From: [Clostridium] citroniae WAL-17108
GTDB lineage: Bacteria > Bacillota > Clostridia > Lachnospirales > Lachnospiraceae
NCBI RefSeq assembly: GCF_000233455.1
Contig: NZ_JH376420.1
Location: 885,297 to 949,296 of the forward strand
DNA: 64,000 bases
Direction: 5' to 3'
In this document: in pieces, positions 18,171 to 25,797 of the stretch
Layout of the letters: every line of letters starts with the position of its first letter
Numbering within the stretch: the stretch's first letter is position 1
Notes under the pieces: generated by a model
Database searches by the model: none
The model's input: the letters and a program-made list of their open reading frames with translations, nothing else
Told to the model about the DNA's origin: nothing
Made by a program: the position numbers and the translations under genes

Positions 18171-19178
18171 TTATACATGAAATATTCGTTTTGCATTGCC
18201 AAATAAAATGGCCGACTGATCTTCCGCCGAGAGATCCAGGCTGTCTATTGCCTTTAAAGTACGGTCAATATAACCCGGCCCTTGTTCCGGGTCAAAAGGC
18301 ATATCGCTGGCAAACAGGACATGATCTTTTCCGAAAAACTCAATACCGCACCGTATGGCGGCAGCTGAACCAAAAGAAGCTGTATCTACATAAAATTTCT
18401 TAAAGGTATCCAGGGGATTGCCTTTCATCCTGGTCCTTGTAAGCTTTTCTTTCAGTTCCGGAGCGGTCCTTCCGCCATACATCTTTAACCCGTTTTCAAT
18501 TCTCCCTTCCAACATGGGAATCATTGCGCCCACATGGTGCGTAACTATCTTTAAATTTGGGAAATCTTCAAAGATCCCTGCAAATGCGAGCCTGCTTATG
18601 GCAACTGTAGTCTGATACGGCCATCCAATCAGAAACCAAAGTTCATACTTTGACGCATCCTCCGCGGGAAATTCCGGTACTTTCTGCCCTCCCACCGGAT
18701 GGATCAGTATGGGAAGATCTAACGTTTCACATATTTCATAAATAGGCCAGAATTTCTCCTGGTCGATTGCCTCTCCATTCATATGTGCATAAATCTGGAC
18801 TCCTTTTGCCCCCATGTCTTTGCACCTTTTAATTTCCATGATAGAAGCTGCAACATTGTTAAATGGTATTCCTGCAATAAACCCCTCATAGCTTTCCGGA
18901 TGTTCATCCGTGATTTTCTTGATCTCATCATTGCCAACCGCAGCAATCCCCGGCGACTGATCCGGGCCTGCAAACAGCTCCACGGGCGGTGACACAATAT
19001 TGGGGATCTGTTTATATTCCGGAAATTTTGTTATGACGGTCTGACGATACTCCATATCAGACATGGCCCGCATCTTTAACGCTCTCAAAAACATATGTGA
19101 CTTATTGGGCGATTCTTTCATCGCCAGCTCTGCATACCGCCTGGGCATAAGGTGACAGAATACATCGATTGACTTCAT
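18171..19178 (-). CDS. Amidohydrolase family 2 enzyme, possible decarboxylase
   Basis: 335 residues of the ACMSD-like amidohydrolase_2 (PF04909) fold. Metal and catalytic motifs seen are IDVFCHLMP at residues 4-12 (the usual HxH is FxH here), LILIHPVGG near 155, VTHHVGAMIP and FASDMPFDPEQG near 290. The family includes alpha-amino-muconate-semialdehyde, resorcylate and methylsalicylate decarboxylases, and also hydratases and lactonases. It is the first gene of the operon, 21 bases before the exchanger. A decarboxylase role is supported by family and by the neighbouring AspT-like antiporter, but hydrolysis cannot be excluded. Confidence 0.82.
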   Translation of the reverse strand: MKSIDVFCHLMPRRYAELAMKESPNKSHMFLRALKMRAMSDMEYRQTVITKFPEYKQIPNIVSPPVELFAGPDQSPGIAAVGNDEIKKITDEHPESYEGFIAGIPFNNVAASIMEIKRCKDMGAKGVQIYAHMNGEAIDQEKFWPIYEICETLDLPILIHPVGGQKVPEFPAEDASKYELWFLIGWPYQTTVAISRLAFAGIFEDFPNLKIVTHHVGAMIPMLEGRIENGLKMYGGRTAPELKEKLTRTRMKGNPLDTFKKFYVDTASFGSAAAIRCGIEFFGKDHVLFASDMPFDPEQGPGYIDRTLKAIDSLDLSAEDQSAILFGNAKRIFHV

Positions 19179-19231
19179 GTTGATTCTCCTTCTCCTGCAC
19201 TTTCATCAATTCTGATAATGTATGGCCAACT

Positions 19232-19256
19232 ATTATCATCTGTTTCACATGATAAT
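19232..19256. promoter_or_regulatory. Perfect 8-bp inverted repeat in the operon leader
   Basis: ATTATCAT (19232-19239), nine bases, ATGATAAT (19249-19256). It lies downstream of the likely start of transcription of the amidohydrolase operon and could be a second regulator site or an mRNA stem. Confidence 0.5.
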
Positions 19257-19257
19257 G

Positions 19258-19301
19258 ATACCATTTCCGGATATGGTATTTCTGGTAGAATCCTGTTTCA
19301 A
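19258..19301 (-). promoter_or_regulatory. Promoter with overlapping palindromic operator, amidohydrolase operon
   Basis: On the minus strand TTGAAA (19296-19301) is followed after 17 bases by TACCAT (19273-19278). The -10 lies inside a 22-bp palindrome at 19258-19279 (arms ATACCAT/ATGGTAT, core TCCGGA) that is perfect except for one pair. Such overlap suggests a repressor site. Which regulator binds is not known; the truncated GntR-type, the LysR and the AraC proteins nearby are candidates. Confidence 0.6.
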
Positions 19302-19357
19302 ATATGCATTTTACTGTCATATTATCCGTTTTTATCCCATCTCACAACACGCAAAAT

Positions 19358-19384
19358 GAGCCAGGTCCCAAAAGACCCGGCTCC
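19358..19384 (-). terminator. Terminator after the truncated GntR-type gene
   Basis: On the minus strand GAGCCgGGTC...GACCtGGCTC forms a strong GC hairpin, followed by ATTTTG. It ends the LysR/GntR-fragment transcript before the amidohydrolase promoter. Confidence 0.7.
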
Positions 19385-19397
19385 CCGCACAAACTGA

Positions 19398-19514
19398 TCA
19401 CATTGCCTTTAAAACAGCCGTCAAAATAGAATCATACTTGTCCTCCGGCGTATCCGTACGGCTTGTCATGATCACCGCATTAGTTGTCCCGTTTAATGTC
19501 CCCGCACTGAGTAG
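19398..19514 (-). pseudogene. C-terminal remnant resembling a phosphate acyltransferase
   Basis: An open frame without a start codon encodes SAGTLNGTTNAVIMTSR followed by TDTPEDKYDSIL and stops at 19398. From memory of the family, the VIMTSR-D--KYxSI pattern resembles the extreme C-terminus of phosphate acetyl/butyryltransferases. It directly follows the end of the GntR-type reading frame, suggesting an internal deletion removed most of two genes. The family match is tentative. Confidence 0.4.
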
Positions 19515-19828
19515 TTAAAGTTTTTGTCCAGAGAGGAAAAGGTCCGTCTTGTCTCAGGGACAGGATCCGGCTTTGCCTCTGCCGGACTGTTTTTCACAAA
19601 GTATCCCCTGGGAGCTTTGGATGAGGCATACACCAGACCTTCCTGTATCAGCATTTCATAAGCCTTTTTAACCGTGTTGCGGTGGACCTGCAGTTTTTCC
19701 ACCAGCTGGCGCTCCGAAGGCAGCTTAAATCCGTCCGCCAGCCGGCCTGACAGTATCTGATCCCTTATATTATTGCGCAGCTGTCTGTACAGCGGAGTGC
19801 TACTGCCCCGTTTTAACTGGATCTCCAT
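19493..19828 (-). CDS. Short GntR-type regulator, probably a truncated MocR-like protein
   Basis: 111 residues from the ATG at 19828, six bases after GGAGGGG and overlapping the LysR gene by 29 bases. The winged helix spans residues 8-75 (LYRQLRNNIRDQIL, LPSERQLVEKLQVHRNTVKKAY, PRGYFV). After it comes a proline-rich linker like that of MocR regulators, where an aminotransferase-fold domain should follow; instead the frame ends in SVRGH. It could be an intact YtrA-type short regulator, but the adjacent acyltransferase-like remnant favours truncation by deletion. Confidence 0.7.
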   Translation of the reverse strand: MEIQLKRGSSTPLYRQLRNNIRDQILSGRLADGFKLPSERQLVEKLQVHRNTVKKAYEMLIQEGLVYASSKAPRGYFVKNSPAEAKPDPVPETRRTFSSLDKNFNYSVRGH

Positions 19829-20735
19829 AAATATCCCCTCCCCACGTTTTATCTTCTGAGACACCCCCAAGTCTTGAGATGAACACATCCATCTCCTGGG
19901 TCTTCCACTTACATCTGTGATAAAATATCTGCTGGTACATGATAACGTCCAGGTCCCGAACATCCAGCCGGATCAGCTCTCCCCTGCCAATGCTCTCCTC
20001 AACGGCAAAACCCGGAAGATAGGAAATCCCCCCATTCTCCTTTAGCATCTTAACGATAAAATCAGTATTGCTGATCTCCACGGAAGGGATCAGTTCCAAT
20101 TCCTGTGTTTCCAGAAATGAATCCAGCTCTTTCCTGTAATTCTCGTTTTTTTCAGTGAGAAAAAATGGTTCTCCTATCATGTCCTTAAGGCAGATGCTTT
20201 TAGGGCGGTCTCCCCAATAGCACGGGGATGTGACAAATACAATGGATTCCCTCCGGTCCATGGCCTTGATCCAATTTTTATTATACCTGGCCCTGTCCAG
20301 AAGGTATATCAGATCCAGCTGGTTCTGCTCCAGCATCTCATAAAGTTTCCCAGGCGGCGCTGTTGTGACCTTGATCGGGACCCGGGGATGATTTGCCCTG
20401 AAATAGCCGAGCACGGGCGGCAGCTTTGCAAAGCATAAAGACTCCAGCGTACCGATGTGCAGCGGGTTCTTCAGGTCTGTCTCTTCCCTGACGCTCTCCT
20501 TTGCCTGGTTGATGTCCTGAAGGATCAGCTGGCTCTGCTCAAGAAAACGCTGTCCCTGGGCGGTCAGTGCGATCTTTCGGCCAAGACGGTCGAACAGTCT
20601 GGTATCAAGTTCTTCCTCCAGCAGCCGTATCTGCACCGTCACTGCGGACTGGGAATAACCTAAAAGCTCCGCGGTCTTTGAGAAACTTTCCAGACGGGCC
20701 GCCGTGACAAAGGTTTTTAACTGCCTGAATTCCAC
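19800..20735 (-). CDS. LysR-family transcriptional regulator
   Basis: 311 residues. The N-terminal helix-turn-helix reads FSKTAELLGYSQSAVTVQI at about 19-37, followed by LEEELDTRLFDRLGRKI; the rest is a periplasmic-binding-protein-like effector domain. It is divergent from sdaAB and shares a 145-base intergenic region containing a dyad with LysR-like character, so control of serine dehydratase and itself is likely. The C-terminal tail past about 295 is overlapped by the GntR-type gene. Confidence 0.9.
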   Translation of the reverse strand: MEFRQLKTFVTAARLESFSKTAELLGYSQSAVTVQIRLLEEELDTRLFDRLGRKIALTAQGQRFLEQSQLILQDINQAKESVREETDLKNPLHIGTLESLCFAKLPPVLGYFRANHPRVPIKVTTAPPGKLYEMLEQNQLDLIYLLDRARYNKNWIKAMDRRESIVFVTSPCYWGDRPKSICLKDMIGEPFFLTEKNENYRKELDSFLETQELELIPSVEISNTDFIVKMLKENGGISYLPGFAVEESIGRGELIRLDVRDLDVIMYQQIFYHRCKWKTQEMDVFISRLGGVSEDKTWGGDIYGDPVKTGQ

Positions 20736-20763
20736 GTTTCTCCTCCTTTGTTATTAATTTATT

Positions 20764-20817
20764 TCAATTATATCATAAAATCTATGAAATTGATTTATTT
20801 ATTTTCCATGCTACAAT
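20764..20817 (+). promoter_or_regulatory. sdaAB promoter with nested dyad operator
   Basis: TTGATT (20790-20795), 16 bases, TACAAT (20812-20817) forms a promoter for the serine dehydratase genes. Immediately upstream lie TCATA-N5-TATGA (20773-20787) and, outside it, TCAATT (20764-20769) with AATTGA (20788-20793). The position just before and overlapping the -35 suits a LysR-type activator. Confidence 0.6.
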
Positions 20818-20880
20818 AGGTACATAAAGTTGTCCCATGCGCACAAGACACTTCAATTTAATGAAAAAGAGGGGAAATTT

Positions 20881-21561
20881 ATGTCTTTTATCAGTATCTT
20901 TGACGTTTTGGGTCCTAATATGGTGGGACCTTCCAGTTCCCACACCGCCGGAGCCTGCTCCATTGGCCTTATGGCCCGAAAATTGCTGGGCGAGCCGGCG
21001 CAGGAGGTGGAATTTATCCTTTACGGTTCTTTTGCAAAAACATATAAAGGCCATGGCACGGACCGGGCACTGCTTGGGGGGATCATGGGTTTTTCCACAG
21101 ATGACGTACGCATCCCAAACGCATATGATCTGGCCGGTGAACAGAACATCACATGGACATTTACCCGCAATGAGATTGAGACGGAGCTCCACCCCAATAC
21201 AGTGGACATCCATATGACCGGTGTCAGTGGAAAGACGGTTTCACTGAGAGGCGAGTCCATTGGCGGCGGGAAAATACGGATCGTGCGCATAAACGGCATT
21301 GAAGTGGATTTTTCAGGCGAATACAATACCCTGATCGTGGTCCACAGGGACTGTATTGGCATGGCTGCTCATATCACAAGCTGTTTAAGCAAAGGAAAGG
21401 TCAATATTGCTTTTATGAAACTCTTCCGGGAAGCCAGGGGGAACCGGGCTTACAGCATTGTGGAGTTTGACGGCTCGCTTCCGGAGGCCACACAGCAGAG
21501 GATCAAAGAGAATCAGGATGTTGAAAATGTCATGCTGATACAGATACGGGAGGTGGGATGA
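20881..21561 (+). CDS. sdaAB: L-serine dehydratase, iron-sulfur-dependent, beta subunit
   Basis: 226 residues from the ATG at 20881, six bases after GAGGGGAAA; an upstream in-frame ATG lacks a ribosome site. The N-terminal VLGPNMVGPSSSHTAGA is the signature of the beta subunit, and a C-terminal ACT-like segment (LIVVHRDCIGMAAHITSCL) follows. With the alpha subunit it deaminates L-serine to pyruvate and ammonia in the cytoplasm. It overlaps sdaAA by four bases (ATGA). Confidence 0.96.
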   Translation: MSFISIFDVLGPNMVGPSSSHTAGACSIGLMARKLLGEPAQEVEFILYGSFAKTYKGHGTDRALLGGIMGFSTDDVRIPNAYDLAGEQNITWTFTRNEIETELHPNTVDIHMTGVSGKTVSLRGESIGGGKIRIVRINGIEVDFSGEYNTLIVVHRDCIGMAAHITSCLSKGKVNIAFMKLFREARGNRAYSIVEFDGSLPEATQQRIKENQDVENVMLIQIREVG

Positions 21562-22433
21562 TGGATTTTAAAAATGGAGCGGAGCTGATCCTGCTCTGCG
21601 ATACATACGGGTGCCCTGTTTCTGAAATCATGAAACACAGGGAGTGCAGCCAGACAGATACCACCCGCGAAGCGCTGGACGAAAGGATGAAGCAGGTTCT
21701 CACTATCATGAAAAATGCGGCATCTGAGCCCATCCAAAGGCCGCGCCCTTCCATGGGCGGACTGATCGGCGGCGGAGCCGGGCTGGTGGAACGCCATCTG
21801 CGGGAAGGAAAATCCATTTGCGGCGGACTTCTTTCCAGGGCAATCTCTTATGCCATGGCTGTGCTGGAGATTAACAGTTCCATGGGACTGATCGTGGCAG
21901 CTCCCACAGCCGGCTCCTCAGGAGTGGTGCCCGGAGTCCTATTAGCCCTTTCAGAGGAACACGACCTCCCTGACAGCGCCATCCTTCCGGCACTGTATAA
22001 TGCCAGCGCCATTGGGTATCTCGCCATGCGGAATGCCACCGTGTCAGGAGCAGTGGGCGGCTGCCAGGCGGAGGTCGGAGTAGCCTCGGCCATGGCTGCC
22101 AGCGCGGCAGTGGAGCTTATGGGCGGCACCCCGGCCCAGTGCCTGGAAAGCGCCTCCACCGCACTGATGAACCTTCTGGGTCTGGTGTGCGATCCGGTTG
22201 GCGGACTGGTGGAATACCCCTGCCAGAACCGGAATGCCATTGGCGCAGCCAATGCCCTGACATCAGCAGAGCTGGCCCTAAGCGGTGTCCGGCAGTTGAT
22301 CCCCTTTGATGAGATGCTGGCCGCAATGTACAATGTGGGGAGACGGCTCTCTCCGGATTTCAGGGAAACAGCCATGGGAGGATGCGCGGTCACACCTTCG
22401 GGATGTGCGGCATGCGGGGGGTGCCGGGGGTAG
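21558..22433 (+). CDS. sdaAA: L-serine dehydratase, iron-sulfur-dependent, alpha subunit
   Basis: 291 residues, the normal length for the separate alpha subunit. Conserved blocks PTAGSSGVVPGVLLAL, GAVGGCQAEVGVASAMAA and the Cys-rich C-terminus with GGCAVTPSGCAACGGC bind the [4Fe-4S] cluster that polarises serine. Translation is coupled to sdaAB. The oxygen-sensitive cluster suits an anaerobe. Confidence 0.96.
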   Translation: MMDFKNGAELILLCDTYGCPVSEIMKHRECSQTDTTREALDERMKQVLTIMKNAASEPIQRPRPSMGGLIGGGAGLVERHLREGKSICGGLLSRAISYAMAVLEINSSMGLIVAAPTAGSSGVVPGVLLALSEEHDLPDSAILPALYNASAIGYLAMRNATVSGAVGGCQAEVGVASAMAASAAVELMGGTPAQCLESASTALMNLLGLVCDPVGGLVEYPCQNRNAIGAANALTSAELALSGVRQLIPFDEMLAAMYNVGRRLSPDFRETAMGGCAVTPSGCAACGGCRG

Positions 22434-22536
22434 GGAGCGGGCGGTTCTGTTAGAATTCAGTGGATACATGGCTTCATAGTCCCATGGTAAATCCCGGCCT
22501 TCCTCATACCGCCACCGCTTTCGGCATAAACCAGAC

Positions 22537-22576
22537 AAACAGACGGCCGGTGTTCTTCCAGCCGTCTGTTTTATAT
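22537..22576. terminator. Bidirectional terminator between sdaAA and the aldolase gene
   Basis: AAACAGACGGC (22537-22547) pairs with GCCGTCTGTTT (22561-22571) and both sides carry A/T runs, so it ends transcripts from both directions. Confidence 0.85.
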
Positions 22577-22586
22577 TTTTATAAAA

Positions 22587-23597
22587 TCAAAACCTGTTTT
22601 TTGATAATTCGTAAGCAACATCAACAATCATATCTTCCTGACCGCCCACCATGCCGCGGCGCCCTAATTCTATGAGAATATCTTTGATATCGATACCAAA
22701 CTGTTTAGCAGCCCGGCGCGCATGGAGCAGGAAGCTGGAATAGACACCTGCATACCCCAGCATAAGGGAATCCGTACGGATTGCCTGCGGGCGATGCATC
22801 AGTGGCTCCACTGTTGTCTGAGCCACATTCATCATTTGATAAATATCCGCATGAATATCATAACCCATGCGGTTAAGAACCGCACATAACACTTCCATCT
22901 GGGTGTTTCCCGCACCGGCTCCCAGCCCCCTGCATGTTCCGTCAAGATACTCTGCTCCTGCCTCAAGAGCAGCCAGACTGTTCCCCATGGCCAATCCCAT
23001 ATTATTATGGGCATGAAATCCGATTGGAACACTGACCGATTCCTTTAAGGCTGCAATACGCCTGTGCACGTCATTTGGCAACATATATCCGGCAGAATCA
23101 GCCAAATTAATATAATCGACTCCCTCTGCTTCAAAAATTCTGGCCTGTTCCACAATCTTCTCAGGTTCTGCCATATGGGACATCATCAGAAATCCAACGA
23201 CAAACAGGCCTTTACTTTTAGCATACCGTATATGCTGGACCGATACATCCGCTTCAGTAACATGAGTTGCCACCCTCACCGCGCCGATTCCTGTTTCCTC
23301 TGCCCGCTTTAAGTTCTCTATAGTGCCTACTCCAGGCAGCAGCAGCACTGTAAGTTTTGCATTTTTGATTACTTCCCCTGCCGCACGCAGCAGTGTAAGT
23401 TCATCCACAGCAGAAAATCCGTAGTTAATAGAGGAACCGCCAATTCCATCTCCATGGCTCAATTCTATGAAATCTACCCCTGCCCTATCTAATCCTTCTG
23501 CCACTGCTTTTACCTGGTCAACGGTAAAACTATGGCTTACGGCATGGCTGCCATCCCGCAAGGTTGTATCTATAAGCTTAACCTTTCTTCTGATCAT
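22587..23597 (-). CDS. 4-hydroxy-2-oxovalerate aldolase-like enzyme (MhpE/BphI family)
   Basis: 336 residues of the DRE-TIM metallolyase family: LIDTTLRDGSHAV near the start, ADSAGYMLP, FHAHNNMGLAMGN (metal-binding His pair) and GLGAGAGNTQMEVL. The family cleaves 4-hydroxy-2-oxo acids to pyruvate and an aldehyde and forms a channelling complex with the acylating aldehyde dehydrogenase, whose gene is six bases upstream. In meta-cleavage pathways the substrate comes from aromatics; here the linked sugar-acid dehydratase suggests it comes from a deoxy-aldonate. Confidence 0.93.
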   Translation of the reverse strand: MIRRKVKLIDTTLRDGSHAVSHSFTVDQVKAVAEGLDRAGVDFIELSHGDGIGGSSINYGFSAVDELTLLRAAGEVIKNAKLTVLLLPGVGTIENLKRAEETGIGAVRVATHVTEADVSVQHIRYAKSKGLFVVGFLMMSHMAEPEKIVEQARIFEAEGVDYINLADSAGYMLPNDVHRRIAALKESVSVPIGFHAHNNMGLAMGNSLAALEAGAEYLDGTCRGLGAGAGNTQMEVLCAVLNRMGYDIHADIYQMMNVAQTTVEPLMHRPQAIRTDSLMLGYAGVYSSFLLHARRAAKQFGIDIKDILIELGRRGMVGGQEDMIVDVAYELSKNRF

Positions 23598-23603
23598 ACC
23601 ATT

Positions 23604-24476
23604 TTACCTCTTTCCACCCAACAGCCTGCCTGCCACCTTTTCAGCTGTTGCCACAGCAGCCTGATTAATAATATCCAGATTCCCGGAATAGGCCGGAAGA
23701 AAATCGCCCGCACCTTCCACTTCCACAATAACCGTAACCTTATTTCCATCAAGGACCGGCGGCACCCGCAGGCGGTAGCCGGGAACATAACTTTTTACTT
23801 CCTTTACGATTGCTTCTACTGAATCCTTTATCCTTGCCTCATCGGGATTCTTAACCAATGCATAGACTGTGTTAGTCATCATCAACGGAGGATTGGCCGG
23901 ATTCAATACAATAATGGCCTTTCCTTTATCAGATCCCGCCACTATCTCCAATGCCTTGGATGTGGTCTCTGTAAATTCATCAATATTGGCCCTGGTACCT
24001 GGCCCTGCACTCTTTGAAGAAATTGCGGACACGATTTCGGTATATTCCGAATCAGCGACACGATTAATTGCATAAGCGATAGGAACCGTGGCCTGGCCTC
24101 CGCAGGTCACCATATTGAAATTATCCGTATCAAACGGAAGGCTGTCCATATTGACACACGGTACCACATAAGGACCAACCGCAGCCGGTGTCATATCCAT
24201 AACGATCTTCCCTGCTTTCTTTAATATAGGGGCATTATGTAAATGTGCTTTTGCACTGGTTGCATCAAATACAATGCGGATTTCAGTATCTGCAGCTATT
24301 GCATCCACGCCCTCAATTGAAGTATCAAATCCCAGTCCTGCGGCCCGCCTGATCCCTTCTGATTCCACAATACCGGCCATCAGCTTCATTTCCAAGCTGC
24401 TGCTCTTCATGACCTTATACATTAAATCCGTTCCTATATTGCCCGGACCGATGATACCTACTTTAATTTTTTCCAT
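23604..24476 (-). CDS. Acetaldehyde dehydrogenase, acylating (MhpF/DmpF family)
   Basis: 290 residues from the ATG at 24476, seven bases after GGGAGG. The NAD motif [11 protein letters not shown] starts at residue 8, and the catalytic Cys is residue 125 in [12 protein letters not shown]. It converts acetaldehyde (or another short aldehyde) to the acyl-CoA with NAD and CoA, acting in complex with the adjacent aldolase. Length and motifs are normal for the family, so acetaldehyde or propanal is the most probable aldehyde. Confidence 0.94.
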   Translation of the reverse strand: MEKIKVGIIGPGNIGTDLMYKVMKSSSLEMKLMAGIVESEGIRRAAGLGFDTSIEGVDAIAADTEIRIVFDATSAKAHLHNAPILKKAGKIVMDMTPAAVGPYVVPCVNMDSLPFDTDNFNMVTCGGQATVPIAYAINRVADSEYTEIVSAISSKSAGPGTRANIDEFTETTSKALEIVAGSDKGKAIIVLNPANPPLMMTNTVYALVKNPDEARIKDSVEAIVKEVKSYVPGYRLRVPPVLDGNKVTVIVEVEGAGDFLPAYSGNLDIINQAAVATAEKVAGRLLGGKR

Positions 24477-24493
24477 GAAAATGCCTCCCAAAA

Positions 24494-25768
24494 CTAAAAT
24501 GTAAACCCTAATACACCATAGACAATCGTTGCCACCGCCGTCATGCCAAATCCGATCAGAGACTCATATGGAATGATCTTAAGCCTTTCCTTGATTGACA
24601 TCTGCAGCGTTCCTGCACTGATATGGAAGAAACTCCCGTGAGGCAGACAGTCAAACACACAGCAGCCCGCATGAATCATTACAGCTGCCTGGACTGCAGT
24701 CACTCCAAATGAAAGGATGGTTGGACCGAAAACCTGGGATGCCACGGTAGCTCCTGCCACACAGGAAGCGGTGGCTCCACCCATAACAATGCCTGACAAT
24801 GGCGCAAGGATATATCCAGGAAGCCCTGATACCTCAACAAGGCTAATGAGCGTATCCTTTAATCCGGAATTGGAAATGATACCCGATATGGTCCCTGTTC
24901 CCAGAAGCAGAAGCACAATGCCGCTCATCCTCTGAAGGCCTGTATTTGCATACTTCAGCATTTCTTTGGGCTGCCTGATGGCGATGGCTCCAATCACTCC
25001 TCCAATGGGCAGGGCTACAATGGGATCAATGGTAATTCCGCAGATCGGGCGAAGCATCAGCAGAATGATCGTGCAGAATGGTCCTGCCAGGGCGCAGCCG
25101 ATGGATGGAAGCTGCCTTGTCTCAGCAACCGTACGATTGGTAAGCTTTGTGGAATCCACCATTTCCCCCTTATTCTTAAGCATGACCATGAATATGTAGG
25201 TAAATGCAATTCCGGCCAAAGCAGGTATCATTCCTCCAAGCACCACAGAAGTCATGGGAATGCCCAAATTCTCAGCCAAGGCAATGGTATTGGGATTGGG
25301 CGAAATGATATTCCCGGCATGGATACCGCCGATCAGTGCAATGGATGCAGCTGCCTTGGAATATCTGGTGGAAAGTGCAATATCCAAAGCAATAGGAGCA
25401 ACGATCACCACCACCACATCTCCAAACGTTCCCACTGCCTGAAGGACCCATGCGGACAGAATGATTGCCAAAAGTGCAAAGCGGCTGCCCATCTTTTTCA
25501 CAATTGTATGAGCAATGGTTTCCGCTGATCCGGATTCGATCAGGAAACCGGCCAGCATTCCTGCCGCAATGATACGCAGGATCCCTGACGCCATACCGCT
25601 GCCGCCGGATACCATCAGACTGACTGTTTCCGTCAATCCTGCTCCTCCGATCATTCCGCCTGCCAATGCTCCCAGCATCATGCCGTATACGGGCGGAACC
25701 TTTAAAATGATCAATACAATCGCTATAACAAGTCCGGCTACAGCGCCTAATGTACTTATTGTTGCCAT
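24494..25768 (-). CDS. GntP-family sugar-acid permease
   Basis: 424 residues from the ATG at 25768, six bases after GGGGG; the frame extends upstream without a start signal. It has about 12 hydrophobic segments with GntP-like stretches such as [20 protein letters not shown] and a late [11 protein letters not shown]. The family imports gluconate, ketogluconates or related hydroxy acids with protons. It lies between the dehydratase and the aldehyde dehydrogenase genes, so it probably imports the pathway's acid. Confidence 0.88.
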   Translation of the reverse strand: MATISTLGAVAGLVIAIVLIILKVPPVYGMMLGALAGGMIGGAGLTETVSLMVSGGSGMASGILRIIAAGMLAGFLIESGSAETIAHTIVKKMGSRFALLAIILSAWVLQAVGTFGDVVVVIVAPIALDIALSTRYSKAAASIALIGGIHAGNIISPNPNTIALAENLGIPMTSVVLGGMIPALAGIAFTYIFMVMLKNKGEMVDSTKLTNRTVAETRQLPSIGCALAGPFCTIILLMLRPICGITIDPIVALPIGGVIGAIAIRQPKEMLKYANTGLQRMSGIVLLLLGTGTISGIISNSGLKDTLISLVEVSGLPGYILAPLSGIVMGGATASCVAGATVASQVFGPTILSFGVTAVQAAVMIHAGCCVFDCLPHGSFFHISAGTLQMSIKERLKIIPYESLIGFGMTAVATIVYGVLGFTF

Positions 25769-25797
25769 AATATACCCCCATCTTATTATCTGTCTGA

